NCBI GenBank assembly: GCA_022616415.1
Contig: JAKEEU010000056.1
Span: forward strand, 1 to 64,000
DNA length: 64,000 bases
Reading direction: 5' to 3'
DNA from: Candidatus Zhuqueibacterota bacterium
GTDB lineage: Bacteria > Zhuqueibacterota > Zhuqueibacteria > Zhuqueibacterales > Zhuqueibacteraceae
Below are positions 40,883-49,441 of the stretch, piece by piece. A program made the translations under genes and the position numbers. A model generated the notes under the pieces. It ran no database searches and was not told the DNA's origin. It saw only the letters and a program-made list of their open reading frames with translations. The first letter of the stretch is position 1; every line of letters starts with the position of its first letter.

Positions 40883-41305
40883 CTATTTTAAAAGCTTTAC
40901 TTTTTGCACCGGTTGATCAGGATGCGCCGGATTTGGAAAGAGCCTGTGCTCGCGACAATCGACATGCAAGTCCGTCTTCTCAAGCGTGGTTTGTCCAAGG
41001 ATCACTTCATCGCCTAAAACCAGCGCCTCTTCATGCGTTTGGCGACCTAATACTTCGATGAGCACCGGTTCCGTGACATCGACTTCGTCGCGACGTCCAT
41101 CGGCATACTCAGCGACTTGCTTAAAAAGGCGAGCCAGCCCTAATTGCTCGGCCACAAAGGAGGGCAAAATCAGTGAAACCGCGCCGGTATCAATCAGCGC
41201 GTCGGCCTCAAAGAAATGCACTTTATCCGGCGGCAGCATATTGCGACGCAGCAACGCCAGATCTGCCGCGTTCGTCAGCTTGACTTTGGCTCGAACTTCG
41301 CCCAT
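40883..41305 (-). CDS. Retropepsin-like aspartic protease, short form
   Basis: The 140-residue protein is a clan AA aspartic-protease-like domain alone: FFEADALIDTGAVSLILPS (DTG triad) and ALVLGDEVILGQTTLEKTDL (the paired hydrophobic end). Size fits one lobe of a retroviral-type protease dimer. It starts at one of two adjacent ATGs behind GAGG (the second, 41305, has better spacing) and ends 9 bases before the mod start, so it is likely co-transcribed with mod. The target is unknown; many bacterial relatives are uncharacterised. Confidence 0.75.
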   Translation of the reverse strand: MGEVRAKVKLTNAADLALLRRNMLPPDKVHFFEADALIDTGAVSLILPSFVAEQLGLARLFKQVAEYADGRRDEVDVTEPVLIEVLGRQTHEEALVLGDEVILGQTTLEKTDLHVDCREHRLFPNPAHPDQPVQKVKLLK

Positions 41306-41456
41306 CATGCACCTCGATTTATTTGTTCATTAAAAAGCTAAAACTTCAACTTGGCGCTGTTTGGCGCGAGCTTCTTCAACAAGCGTTTCCAGCTTTAGAG
41401 TTTTCTTACAACATAATATACAAAACGATCTCACAATTTTCAAACATTGGTGAAAA

Positions 41457-41951
41457 CTATTTTTTCACCATCAAAAATCCATGCTTGGCAAGCTGCGTAG
41501 CCACGACCTGCCGGCTCACCTGAAATTTCAGGCGCAGCGTCTCAATATCGCCCTCCCCTTTCAAAGCCGCTTTCAGCAATTCTCGCGGCACGAGCAGTTC
41601 CGCCGCAAATTCATCCGCTTCAGCTTCGTAAAGTAGCCGGTTCATTTCGCCTCCTTCACCAAGTTTTTCATCGCCGGCATCGGGATGGTCCAAAAAATAA
41701 TGGCCCAATTCATGGCTCAAAGCAAACCGTTGCCGCGCCAGAAGATGTCGCTTATTAATGCCAATCGCTTTTTTCGCGCGGTGCAAAATGCCGGAAAATT
41801 TGTCCGCCGGCTGATCCAAAAGCGCCACCCGAAATCCGTAATGCCTGGCAATTTCATTCACCGGCACCGGCGCCTTTATCATCTTGGCGTCACGCAGAAC
41901 TTTTTCGGCCATTTCCCGGCAATAGCCGCTTCGCTTGGAATTGATTTCCAT
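41457..41951 (-). CDS. ImmA/IrrE family metalloprotease
   Basis: The 164-residue protein has the zinc motif RFALSHELGHYFLDHP and the downstream EAEADEFAAELLVP, the ImmA/IrrE pattern. Such proteases cleave repressors or antitoxins, often encoded next door. The start is ATG 41951 (GAGGG upstream at good spacing). The gene upstream (42043-42789) has a helix-turn-helix-like region and is the natural partner: regulator and cleaving protease. Confidence 0.9.
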   Translation of the reverse strand: MEINSKRSGYCREMAEKVLRDAKMIKAPVPVNEIARHYGFRVALLDQPADKFSGILHRAKKAIGINKRHLLARQRFALSHELGHYFLDHPDAGDEKLGEGGEMNRLLYEAEADEFAAELLVPRELLKAALKGEGDIETLRLKFQVSRQVVATQLAKHGFLMVKK

Positions 41952-42042
41952 GATTGTCATCCCTCAGAAAGTCACTGGCCGGCCACTTTTAGGTGCAAAA
42001 CGTTTTATTATTTAACGACTTTAAGCAGCCGGTTAGCCTCTC

Positions 42043-42789
42043 TCAAATTTGCTCGAGCAAATATTGGGCAAATTGCCGTTGCGATTTGTTATGTATCGTG
42101 AGACATTGGTGAGGTTGGCTTAATAGCAAAGCTTCTCTCTCAGCTTCTTGCAAGATGGCCTCGCGCAAAGCTTCCCAGCCTGCTTTCGGTTGAGCCGTCT
42201 CCTCGGCTTCGCCTGATTGGGGCAGCCGTTCCGCCGCGGCACTTTCCTTGATCTTTAAATTCTGAGGCGATATGGCCTCTTGATAAATTCTCGTGCGTCC
42301 GCCGGCCCAATTGGTGGCGGACTTCAGTTGCAGCCGTTTGATGGTTCTTTCGATAATTATCACTAGAGTCGGAATCCCGATGCCGGCAAGAGCGGCGAAA
42401 TTCAAAATCTGCTCCTTGCCAAATTCTTCCGGAGAAACGCTATCCTGGCGATGCGCCTCGAAATGGCCTGCCGACATATTCAACAGCCGCGCCAGCCAGG
42501 CCGGTGAAATATGTTTCCATTCACAAAATATTTGGAGCAACTCGCCGAGGGAATTGATTTGATCGGGATTTTGCATTTTGTTTGCGACCTCCATTCGCCG
42601 CGCGTGCGCTTTTTTCATGCGCTGGACTGCCTGTTCGCTTTCTTCCGCAGAAACCTCCTCCGGCGGGCCATAGTTGTTGAGAATGGCAACGACTTCGTCG
42701 CCGGTCAGCGGCGTGCTCGGTGTCGCCTCGTTCATAAACGAGAACAAATACTCTTCAAAAGCGGTTAAATTTTTGTCTTGTGCATTCAT
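42043..42789 (-). CDS. HTH-like regulator or antitoxin-like partner of ImmA/IrrE
   Basis: The 248-residue protein has a central Xre/HigA-like helix-turn-helix region (LGELLQIFCEWKHISPAWLA, then LLNMSAGHFEAHRQDSVSPE) and a C-terminal segment rich in charged helices (GWEALREAILQEAEREALLL). Its N-terminal part (SPEE-like NEATPSTPLTGDEVVAIL) is not recognised. It lies first in the island, with AAGGAGGG before ATG 42789 and an inverted repeat 90 bases upstream, as expected for a self-regulated operon. Confidence 0.6.
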   Translation of the reverse strand: MNAQDKNLTAFEEYLFSFMNEATPSTPLTGDEVVAILNNYGPPEEVSAEESEQAVQRMKKAHARRMEVANKMQNPDQINSLGELLQIFCEWKHISPAWLARLLNMSAGHFEAHRQDSVSPEEFGKEQILNFAALAGIGIPTLVIIIERTIKRLQLKSATNWAGGRTRIYQEAISPQNLKIKESAAAERLPQSGEAEETAQPKAGWEALREAILQEAEREALLLSQPHQCLTIHNKSQRQFAQYLLEQI

Positions 42790-42875
42790 GGTTGCCCTCC
42801 TTCAAATCGGGATGATCAAATTGATCCTTCAGCCTTGCGGAAATTCCACCCATGATGGGGTTCCTTTTCCTTTGG

Positions 42876-42917
42876 GAGAAGCACTCAGTTGCTATTCATC
42901 TGCCTTCAGTGCTTCTC
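42876..42917. promoter_or_regulatory. Inverted repeat in the promoter region of the island
   Basis: GAGAAGCACT (42876-42885) and AGTGCTTCTC (42908-42917) are exact inverted repeats. Just upstream on the minus strand is the AT-rich TATATATTTATAG, a candidate -10 region. The HTH-like protein whose gene starts at 42789 may bind here. Confidence 0.45.
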
Positions 42918-43007
42918 TATAAATATATACGCAACCACCTTACACTTTTAAACACCAAAATAAAGATTTTTTTGAGAAATTCAAAGACAAACCTCGCGCG
43001 CCGGCAA

Positions 43008-44438
43008 TTACTTTTTCTTTGGCCGGTATACGTGCGTGCTTTGGCCGAAAAACACTTCAGCCGATTCCATGATGGTTTCCGAGAGTGTCGGATGCGGATG
43101 AATGCTGAGCTTCACGTCCGTTGCCAACGCCGCCATTTCGACGGCCAAAACGCCCTCGGCAATTAACTCACCGGCGCCGGCGCCGGCGATTCCCATCCCC
43201 AAAACGCGCTCGGTTTCGGGATCTATGATGAGCTTGGTCACACCTTCGGGACGGCCCATGGTCAACGCCCGGCCCGAAGCCGCCCAGGGGAAACGCGCCA
43301 CTTCGATTTTGCGATTTTGCTCATTGGCTTCGGTTTCGGTCAAGCCGCACCAGGCAATTTCCGGATCTGTGAATACAACAGCCGGAATCGCGCGCGGCTC
43401 AAACGCGACTTTGTGGCCCGCAATCGCTTCGGCGGCAACGCGGCCCTCGTGCGAAGCTTTGTGCGCCAACATCGGCTCGTCGGCGACGTCGCCGATGGCG
43501 TAGATCGTTGGCTCGGCGGTGCGGCGCTGCGCATCAACTTTGACGAAACCGCGTTTATCGATTTCGACGCGCGTATTTTCCAAGCCGAGATCGGACGAAT
43601 TGGGCTTGCGGCCGACGGAGATCATGACGGCTTCAAACTCCTGCTCGGCTTCTTTAATCTCATTACCCTCGAAGCGCACGCGCAGGCCGCTGGTGGTTTC
43701 TTTCATCGCCGCGACTTTGGTATTGAGCATGATGGAATGAAATTTATGTTCGAGATTTTTGTGCAAGACTCTCACCAGGTCGCGATCGGCGCCGGGCAAC
43801 AACCCCGGCATCATTTCCACAACTGAAACCCGCGTTCCCAGCGCCGCATACACACTTCCCATTTCCAAACCGATGTATCCGCCGCCGATGACCAGCATCG
43901 TCTTGGGCACATTTTTCAATTCGAGTGCCGTGGTCGAGTTTAAAACTCTGGGACTATCCAAAGACAAGTCGGGCACCGTCGCGGGACGAGAGCCGGTCGC
44001 GAGAATCGCATGTTGAAAAGAGAGACGATCCTTTTCATTATTATTTCTTGTGACCTCCAGCGTTTGCGCCTCTAAAAACTTGGCCCGGGCTTGAAGATAA
44101 TTTACTTTTCTCAGTTTGCTGACCTGGCCAACGCCACTGGTCAACTTTTTAACCACCTCGTCTTTCCAAGCGCGCAAGCGCTCGAGATCGATTTTGGGCT
44201 TGTCAAATGTGATTCCCCAAGCTTTGGCTTCTTGAGCTTCGGACAATAATTTTGCCACGTGCAGCAAAGCCTTTGAGGGAATGCAGCCGCGATAAAGGCA
44301 AACGCCGCCCGGATTCGGCTCGGGATCGATCAACGTGACTTGCATGCCGAGATCAGCCGCCAAAAACGCCGCTGCATAACCGCCCGGCCCGGCGCCAATC
44401 ACGGCGAGCTGGGTGGAGTTTCTCGAGTTGTTACTCAA
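43008..44438 (-). CDS. lpdA: Dihydrolipoyl dehydrogenase (E3)
   Basis: The 476-residue flavoprotein reoxidises the lipoyl arm of the pyruvate dehydrogenase complex using NAD. It has the FAD site LAVIGAGPGGYAAAFLAADLG, the redox disulfide in GGVCLYRGCIPSKAL, the NAD site LVIGGGYIGLEMG, and the catalytic His-Glu in SIHPHPTLSETIMESAE. The start is a TTG at 44438 behind GGAGAAATTG; no better ATG is near. It is the last of the E1, E2, E3 set on this strand. Confidence 0.96.
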   Translation of the reverse strand: MSNNSRNSTQLAVIGAGPGGYAAAFLAADLGMQVTLIDPEPNPGGVCLYRGCIPSKALLHVAKLLSEAQEAKAWGITFDKPKIDLERLRAWKDEVVKKLTSGVGQVSKLRKVNYLQARAKFLEAQTLEVTRNNNEKDRLSFQHAILATGSRPATVPDLSLDSPRVLNSTTALELKNVPKTMLVIGGGYIGLEMGSVYAALGTRVSVVEMMPGLLPGADRDLVRVLHKNLEHKFHSIMLNTKVAAMKETTSGLRVRFEGNEIKEAEQEFEAVMISVGRKPNSSDLGLENTRVEIDKRGFVKVDAQRRTAEPTIYAIGDVADEPMLAHKASHEGRVAAEAIAGHKVAFEPRAIPAVVFTDPEIAWCGLTETEANEQNRKIEVARFPWAASGRALTMGRPEGVTKLIIDPETERVLGMGIAGAGAGELIAEGVLAVEMAALATDVKLSIHPHPTLSETIMESAEVFFGQSTHVYRPKKK

Positions 44439-44513
44439 GGCAATTTCTCCGTTTTATCAAGCTTTGAATACCCCTAACCCGGACAAGCCGGAACCAAACA
44501 GCCAGAATAATTT

Positions 44514-44547
44514 TTCGGCAGAATGATTATAAAATTATTCTGCCGAA
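44514..44547. repeat. Hairpin TTCGGCAGAAT / ATTCTGCCGAA
   Basis: Exact 11-bp arms at 44514-44524 and 44537-44547 enclose a 12-base AT-rich loop, in the E2-E3 gap. It may slow transcription or set separate E3 mRNA levels. Confidence 0.6.
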
Positions 44548-44639
44548 GAATCATTCCACCTTTTAAAGTCTTTGCTTTTTCTGCAAACATCGAACTTGTA
44601 AAAGAATGAAGAGCAAAGGATTTGGGATTGATCGATTGT

Positions 44640-44728
44640 TGCCACATTCAGAAACCAACGATCCATCAAAACATTGCTCCCACACCCCAGCAATCCAACA
44701 ATCCAATAATCCAATAATCCAAAACTCT
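44640..44728. repeat. AATCCA-rich degenerate repeat (copy 1)
   Basis: The stretch CAGCAATCCAACAATCCAATAATCC is a run of about 9-base AATCCAnnn units. The same units, on both strands, occur at 61440-61564. It lies just after the E2 stop. Confidence 0.5.
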
Positions 44729-44733
44729 TGACC

Positions 44734-46038
44734 CTAACCTTCCAACACAATCCGAAACGGCTGTTCGATGGCCTCTGCCACCCAGCGCAGAAAGCGGGCC
44801 GCATCGGCGCCGTCGATCAGGCGATGATCGTAGGATAATGAGAGCGGCAGCATCAAGCGCGGCTCAAAGTTGCCGTTGAGATAAATCGGCTCCATTTGCC
44901 CGCGTGAAATGCCCAAGATCGCAACTTCAGGCGCATTCACGACGGGCGTAAACGCCGTGCCGCCGATGCCGCCCAAATTGGAGATGCTGAAATTGCCGCC
45001 TTGCATGTCGTCGAGAGATAGTTTCCGGTTCCGCGCTTTCTCCGCGACTTGGGTCAGCTCAACCGAAAGCTCGATAATGTTTTTGCGATCGACATTTCGA
45101 ATCACTGGCACCAACAAGCCGTGCTCGGTGTCCACCGCAATGCCGATGTGATAATACTTTTTGTAGATGATTTCGCTTTTCGCCATGTCGATGCTGGCGT
45201 TGAATTGCGGAAAGACCTTCAGCGCCGCGCTGATGATCTTCAACAAAATCGACGTGACCGTGAGCTTGCCGCCGGCAGCTTCAACTTTTTTGCCGTATTG
45301 CTTGCGCAGTTTTTCCAGCTCGGTGATGTCGGCCTTGTCAAATTGCGTCACGTGCGGTATCGTCGCCCAGGCAAAACTCAAATGCTTCGCGGTGGCCTGG
45401 CGAATTTTGTTCATGGGCTTGTGTTCCACTTCGCCCCACTTGGTGAAGTCGGGCAGCGGCTCCGCTGGAATACCCGTGAATGCCGCGGCCGGCGCGGCTT
45501 TTTGCTGATTGATCTGCTTGGCAAAGGCTTTGACGTCTTCGATTGAAATTCTGCCGCCCGGGCCGGAGCCGGGAACCGTGTTGATGTCGATGCCGATCTC
45601 GCGGGCAAAACGGCGCGTCGAAGGTGCGGCCGGCGCGATTTCTTTACGCTCCGTTGGCCGCGCTGGCGCAACGGGTTGGCGGGCTTCTTCAGCAGGTTTT
45701 TCTTTTTTCTCTTCCGGGGGCTCCTTCTTTTTTTCTTTTTCCTCAGGTTTATCTTCTTTCTCTTCCCGGGGTTCCCTCTTTGTTTCTTTTTTCTCCTCGA
45801 CTGCTCCATCCAGCACGAGAAGGGTTTGTCCAACTTTTACTTCATCACCTTCTTTCACGAGAATTTCTTTAATAACGCCGCCAATATTCGACGGCACCTC
45901 GAGCAAGGCCTTTTCGGTTTCCAATTCCATAATGGCCTGGTCTTTTTTTATTTCATCGCCTTTGGAAACCAAGATTTTGACCACGGTTCCGGTTTCGACG
46001 TTTTCACCGAGTTCGGGTAGTTTGAATTCTGCGGCCAT
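44734..46038 (-). CDS. aceF: Pyruvate dehydrogenase E2 (dihydrolipoamide acetyltransferase)
   Basis: In this 434-residue protein, one lipoyl domain (1-77, lipoylated Lys in METEKALLEV) is followed by a highly charged Glu/Lys linker (about 85-125), a peripheral subunit-binding domain (STRRFAREIGIDINTVPGSG) and the catalytic acetyltransferase domain (from about 200), with the active site SLSYDHRLIDGADAARF. It moves the acetyl group from E1 to CoA. Only one lipoyl domain is present. The gene is separated from E1 by the RND efflux genes. Confidence 0.95.
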   Translation of the reverse strand: MAAEFKLPELGENVETGTVVKILVSKGDEIKKDQAIMELETEKALLEVPSNIGGVIKEILVKEGDEVKVGQTLLVLDGAVEEKKETKREPREEKEDKPEEKEKKKEPPEEKKEKPAEEARQPVAPARPTERKEIAPAAPSTRRFAREIGIDINTVPGSGPGGRISIEDVKAFAKQINQQKAAPAAAFTGIPAEPLPDFTKWGEVEHKPMNKIRQATAKHLSFAWATIPHVTQFDKADITELEKLRKQYGKKVEAAGGKLTVTSILLKIISAALKVFPQFNASIDMAKSEIIYKKYYHIGIAVDTEHGLLVPVIRNVDRKNIIELSVELTQVAEKARNRKLSLDDMQGGNFSISNLGGIGGTAFTPVVNAPEVAILGISRGQMEPIYLNGNFEPRLMLPLSLSYDHRLIDGADAARFLRWVAEAIEQPFRIVLEG

Positions 46039-46130
46039 GGCTCCTTCCTCAAAAATAAGTTAGAGTTAAATCAGTTGAGCAAACACTCCGATTTTGCATT
46101 TACAGCATCTATAAATACGTGTGCGGGTTC

Positions 46131-46211
46131 GTAGTCTTGCCCCCTTGTGGGGCAATGTTGCAACCGCGAATTCATTGGCTTTGAGAGCCGCCCACAAGGG
46201 GCGGGGACTAC
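46131..46211. repeat. GTAGTC...GACTAC inverted repeat with GCCCC hairpins (copy 1)
   Basis: The ends GTAGTC and GACTAC are inverted. Inside are TTGCCCCCTTGTGGGGCAA (a small hairpin) and GCCGCCCACAAGGGGCGGGG. A second copy lies at 56565-56645. It lies between the RND pump stop and the E2 start. Confidence 0.7.
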
Positions 46212-46333
46212 AAAACTGTTCACCCAAATGAAAAATGCTATAAGTAGCAAACCAGCAAAAAGCTTCAAGGCGAAATTCCGGCCGTGATCGCCTGACAAAT
46301 CCATTTCCCAGACGAAAAATAAGACGGCCGCAG

Positions 46334-49300
46334 TTACGCCCGAATTTTGGCCAGCACCTTGTGGACGCTGGTATAAGTTACGGGAATCAACACCAGCGTA
46401 ATCAAAGTGGAGACGGTGAGACCGCCGATCACGGCTCGGGCCAAGGCCGCCTGAATTTCCGCGCCTGCTCCGAGCCCCAAGGCCAGCGGCAACATGCCCA
46501 ACACGGTGGTACACGTGGTCATTAAAATGGGGCGCAATCGCAAGCGGCCGGACTGCAGCACCGCTGCGGTGACATCCAAATTGTGCTCGCGGCGCATGAG
46601 ATTGATGTAATCCACCAGCACGATGGCGTTGTTTACCACGATGCCGATGAGCATGATAATACCCATCAGGCTCTGCACGTTCAGAGAAGTGCCGGTGAGC
46701 AGGAGCGTCGGGACGACTCCAATGATCGCCAACGGGACGGACACCATAACGATCAGCGGATCGAGAAAGCGTTCGAATTGGGCGGCCATGACCATGTAGA
46801 TCAGAATCACGGCCATGAGCATGGACAGGATGAAATCAACCTGCGCTTTCTGCTGCTCCTCATACTCGCCGCCAAATATCACGGAAAATCCTTCCGGCAA
46901 AGAAAACCCCCGCAGCTCGCGTTGAAGTTTCTGCACGACGTCGCCCAACGCCGCGCCGCTTTGCAGATTGGCAGTGATGTAGGTCACGCGCTGTCCATCG
47001 ACCCGCTCGATGGCCGTCGGGCCGCGGCGGCGCTCGGTGCGCACGACGGCGGAAACCGGCAGAATCTGGCCGGCGCCAGCCTGCACCGAAACGTTGTTCA
47101 AGTCCAGCGTGCTCAACCGGTCTTCCGGCTGCAGCCGCACGACAATGGGAAATTCTTCGCCGCCATCGCGGAAAACGCCGGCGCGGCTTCCTCCCACGTT
47201 CGTCTGAATCACCTGCGCGACCTGGCTGACGGACAATCCCAAAGCCGCGATCTTCTCGCGGTCAATGATCAGGTTTTGTTCCGGGCGGCCCTCGCGGCGG
47301 CTGACACGGACATCCTCAATCTCGGGCACGCGCTCCATAATGCGTTGGATGTCCTGCGCCAATTCATCCGCCAGATCCAGATCGTAGCCGCGCAATTCCA
47401 CCTGCACGGCCTCCGCGCCGCCGGAGCCAAACAATCGCCGCAGCACCCAAAGGCCGGATTGCGCGCTCACGCGGACATCCGATCCGGGGATGCGCCCGGC
47501 AACGTTGCGCCGAATGTGGTCGGCCAGCTCAAAACTGTTTATGGTTCGTTTATCCGCGTTTAACAGCGCAATCTCCACTTCGGCATCTCCGGGACGAAGC
47601 TCGGTGGTCATGAATTGAACTTGATCCATCGGGATCGTCGAGCGCACGATCCTTTCCAGCTCTTGCAGGTATTTATTCACCACGGCGATATTCGTGCCTT
47701 GGGCCATCTGCAGCTCCACATCGATCTCATTGGCGTCGGTTTGGGGAGCAAGCTCCACCGGCAGCAGCGGCCAGAGCAGTACCGTCAGCACCAACAGTCC
47801 GCCGGTCACGGCAAACACGATTTTTTTGTGCCGCATGGCTTTTTCCAGCAAGCGGGAATAAGCGTTTTCCAATTGCAGCAGCCATCGGGAGCCTGGCTCG
47901 CCAGCGGTTTTATCGCCCTCCCGAATTTTTAGAAAACGGCTGCCAAACATTGGAACCAGCGTGAGCGCCACCAGCAGCGAGCACATCAACGAAAAGACGA
48001 CGACCAGCGCGAGTTCTTTGAACAGCATGCCGGAAACGGTCTGCATGAAAACCACCGGCAGGAAAATCACGCAAGTCGTGAGCGTCGAAGCGATAATAGC
48101 GCCGGTGACTTGCTTGGTGCCGACGAGAGCGCTCTCCTCCGGGCTGCGCCGATTTTCCCGCAATCTCACCATATTTTCCAGCACCACGATCGCGTTATCG
48201 ACGATCAGGCCGATGCCGAGGGCCAGCCCGCCGAAGCTCATTTGGTTCAAGGTCAGGCCGTTAAAATAGAGCAGGCCGAACGTGGCAATGATCGAGATGG
48301 GGATCGACAAGGCGATGATGAATGTCGACGAGCCATTGCGCAGGAAAAGATACAAAATAAATATCGCCAGCAACCCGCCCCAGAGCGCCGATTGCTGCAC
48401 GTTATCTATTGAGCTTTGAATGAATTCACTTTGATCGATGACCATGAGCAGTTCCAGGTCATCACGATCACGGTTGATCCGCGCCATGACGGCGCGAACT
48501 TCCTCCGCGATAGCGACGGTGTTGGCGCCGGATTGCTTGCGGATGCCGAGCCGGACCACCGGCCGCCCGTCGATCTGATCGATGCGGTTGATATCCTCAT
48601 ACCCATCGACGACTTCTGCCACATCGCGAACGCGGATGGGTTTGCCATCGACGACCGTGATGATCGTGCCGGCGATTTGATCGAGCGACTGGTACTCGCC
48701 GCGGGTGCGAACGTACATGTCGCTGATGCCTTCTCGCATATCGCCGCCGGGAAGCGTGAGGTTCTCGCGCTGCAACGCCTGCTGGACGTCGGTGGCGGAG
48801 AGCCGGCTGGAGGCCAGGCGATCCCGCTTGAGCCGCACTTGAATTTCGCGATAGATGCCGCCCCAGACCTCGACCGTGCCGACGCCCGGAATCTGCTCGA
48901 AGCGGTGGGCAATGTCCCGTTCCAAAAGCCGGGTTAATTCCGCCATACCGCGCTCCGATAGCGCCCCCAAAATCACCACTGGAAAATTGTCCGGATCGAA
49001 CTTCCAGACTCTGGGCGATTCCACTTCCGGCGGCAAGTCGTCACGAATTTGATCCAGCGCCGCTCTCACGTCGTTGGCGGCTTCGTCGACGTTCGTCCCT
49101 TGCGCAAATTCCAGCGTGACCCGGCTGCGCCCCTCCTCGGACTCGGAGCGTATTTCTTCGATGTTCGGCACGCTCGCGACCGCATTTTCAATTTGATCGG
49201 TAATGATCGTTTCGATCTCCTCCGGCCCGACGTTGGCATAATTGGTCCGAATGGTCAACATCGGATATTCGATGGGCGGCAGCAAATCGACCGGCAGAAA

Positions 49301-49390
49301 CCGCAATCCCATCATGCCCAAAACGATGATAATGAGAAACACCATGGTGGTGGCGACGGGGCGGTGGACGGATAATCTGGTGATATTCAT
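46334..49390 (-). CDS. RND efflux pump, HAE1-type inner-membrane subunit
   Basis: The 1018-residue protein has the AcrB/MexF-like layout: an N-terminal membrane helix (LSVHRPVATTMVFLIIIVLG), two large periplasmic loops, and twelve predicted membrane segments, including GLALGIGLIVDNAIVVLENM, where the proton-relay Asp lies. It exports drugs, lipids or other hydrophobic compounds with proton drive. ATG 49390 is chosen over 49432 for the GGAAGAACG site and the usual N-terminus. The adaptor gene lies 51 bases upstream. No outer-membrane TolC-like gene is nearby, so it uses one encoded elsewhere. Confidence 0.95.
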   Translation of the reverse strand: MNITRLSVHRPVATTMVFLIIIVLGMMGLRFLPVDLLPPIEYPMLTIRTNYANVGPEEIETIITDQIENAVASVPNIEEIRSESEEGRSRVTLEFAQGTNVDEAANDVRAALDQIRDDLPPEVESPRVWKFDPDNFPVVILGALSERGMAELTRLLERDIAHRFEQIPGVGTVEVWGGIYREIQVRLKRDRLASSRLSATDVQQALQRENLTLPGGDMREGISDMYVRTRGEYQSLDQIAGTIITVVDGKPIRVRDVAEVVDGYEDINRIDQIDGRPVVRLGIRKQSGANTVAIAEEVRAVMARINRDRDDLELLMVIDQSEFIQSSIDNVQQSALWGGLLAIFILYLFLRNGSSTFIIALSIPISIIATFGLLYFNGLTLNQMSFGGLALGIGLIVDNAIVVLENMVRLRENRRSPEESALVGTKQVTGAIIASTLTTCVIFLPVVFMQTVSGMLFKELALVVVFSLMCSLLVALTLVPMFGSRFLKIREGDKTAGEPGSRWLLQLENAYSRLLEKAMRHKKIVFAVTGGLLVLTVLLWPLLPVELAPQTDANEIDVELQMAQGTNIAVVNKYLQELERIVRSTIPMDQVQFMTTELRPGDAEVEIALLNADKRTINSFELADHIRRNVAGRIPGSDVRVSAQSGLWVLRRLFGSGGAEAVQVELRGYDLDLADELAQDIQRIMERVPEIEDVRVSRREGRPEQNLIIDREKIAALGLSVSQVAQVIQTNVGGSRAGVFRDGGEEFPIVVRLQPEDRLSTLDLNNVSVQAGAGQILPVSAVVRTERRRGPTAIERVDGQRVTYITANLQSGAALGDVVQKLQRELRGFSLPEGFSVIFGGEYEEQQKAQVDFILSMLMAVILIYMVMAAQFERFLDPLIVMVSVPLAIIGVVPTLLLTGTSLNVQSLMGIIMLIGIVVNNAIVLVDYINLMRREHNLDVTAAVLQSGRLRLRPILMTTCTTVLGMLPLALGLGAGAEIQAALARAVIGGLTVSTLITLVLIPVTYTSVHKVLAKIRA

Positions 49391-49441
49391 CGTTCTTCCA
49401 TATTTAATGAGGTGGGAATTTTTTCGTGTCATTTTTTGGAC

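Noticed and set aside
44535-44804. 89-codon frame after E2
   Set aside because: It runs through AATCCA repeats and overlaps the E2 end; no family or start signal.
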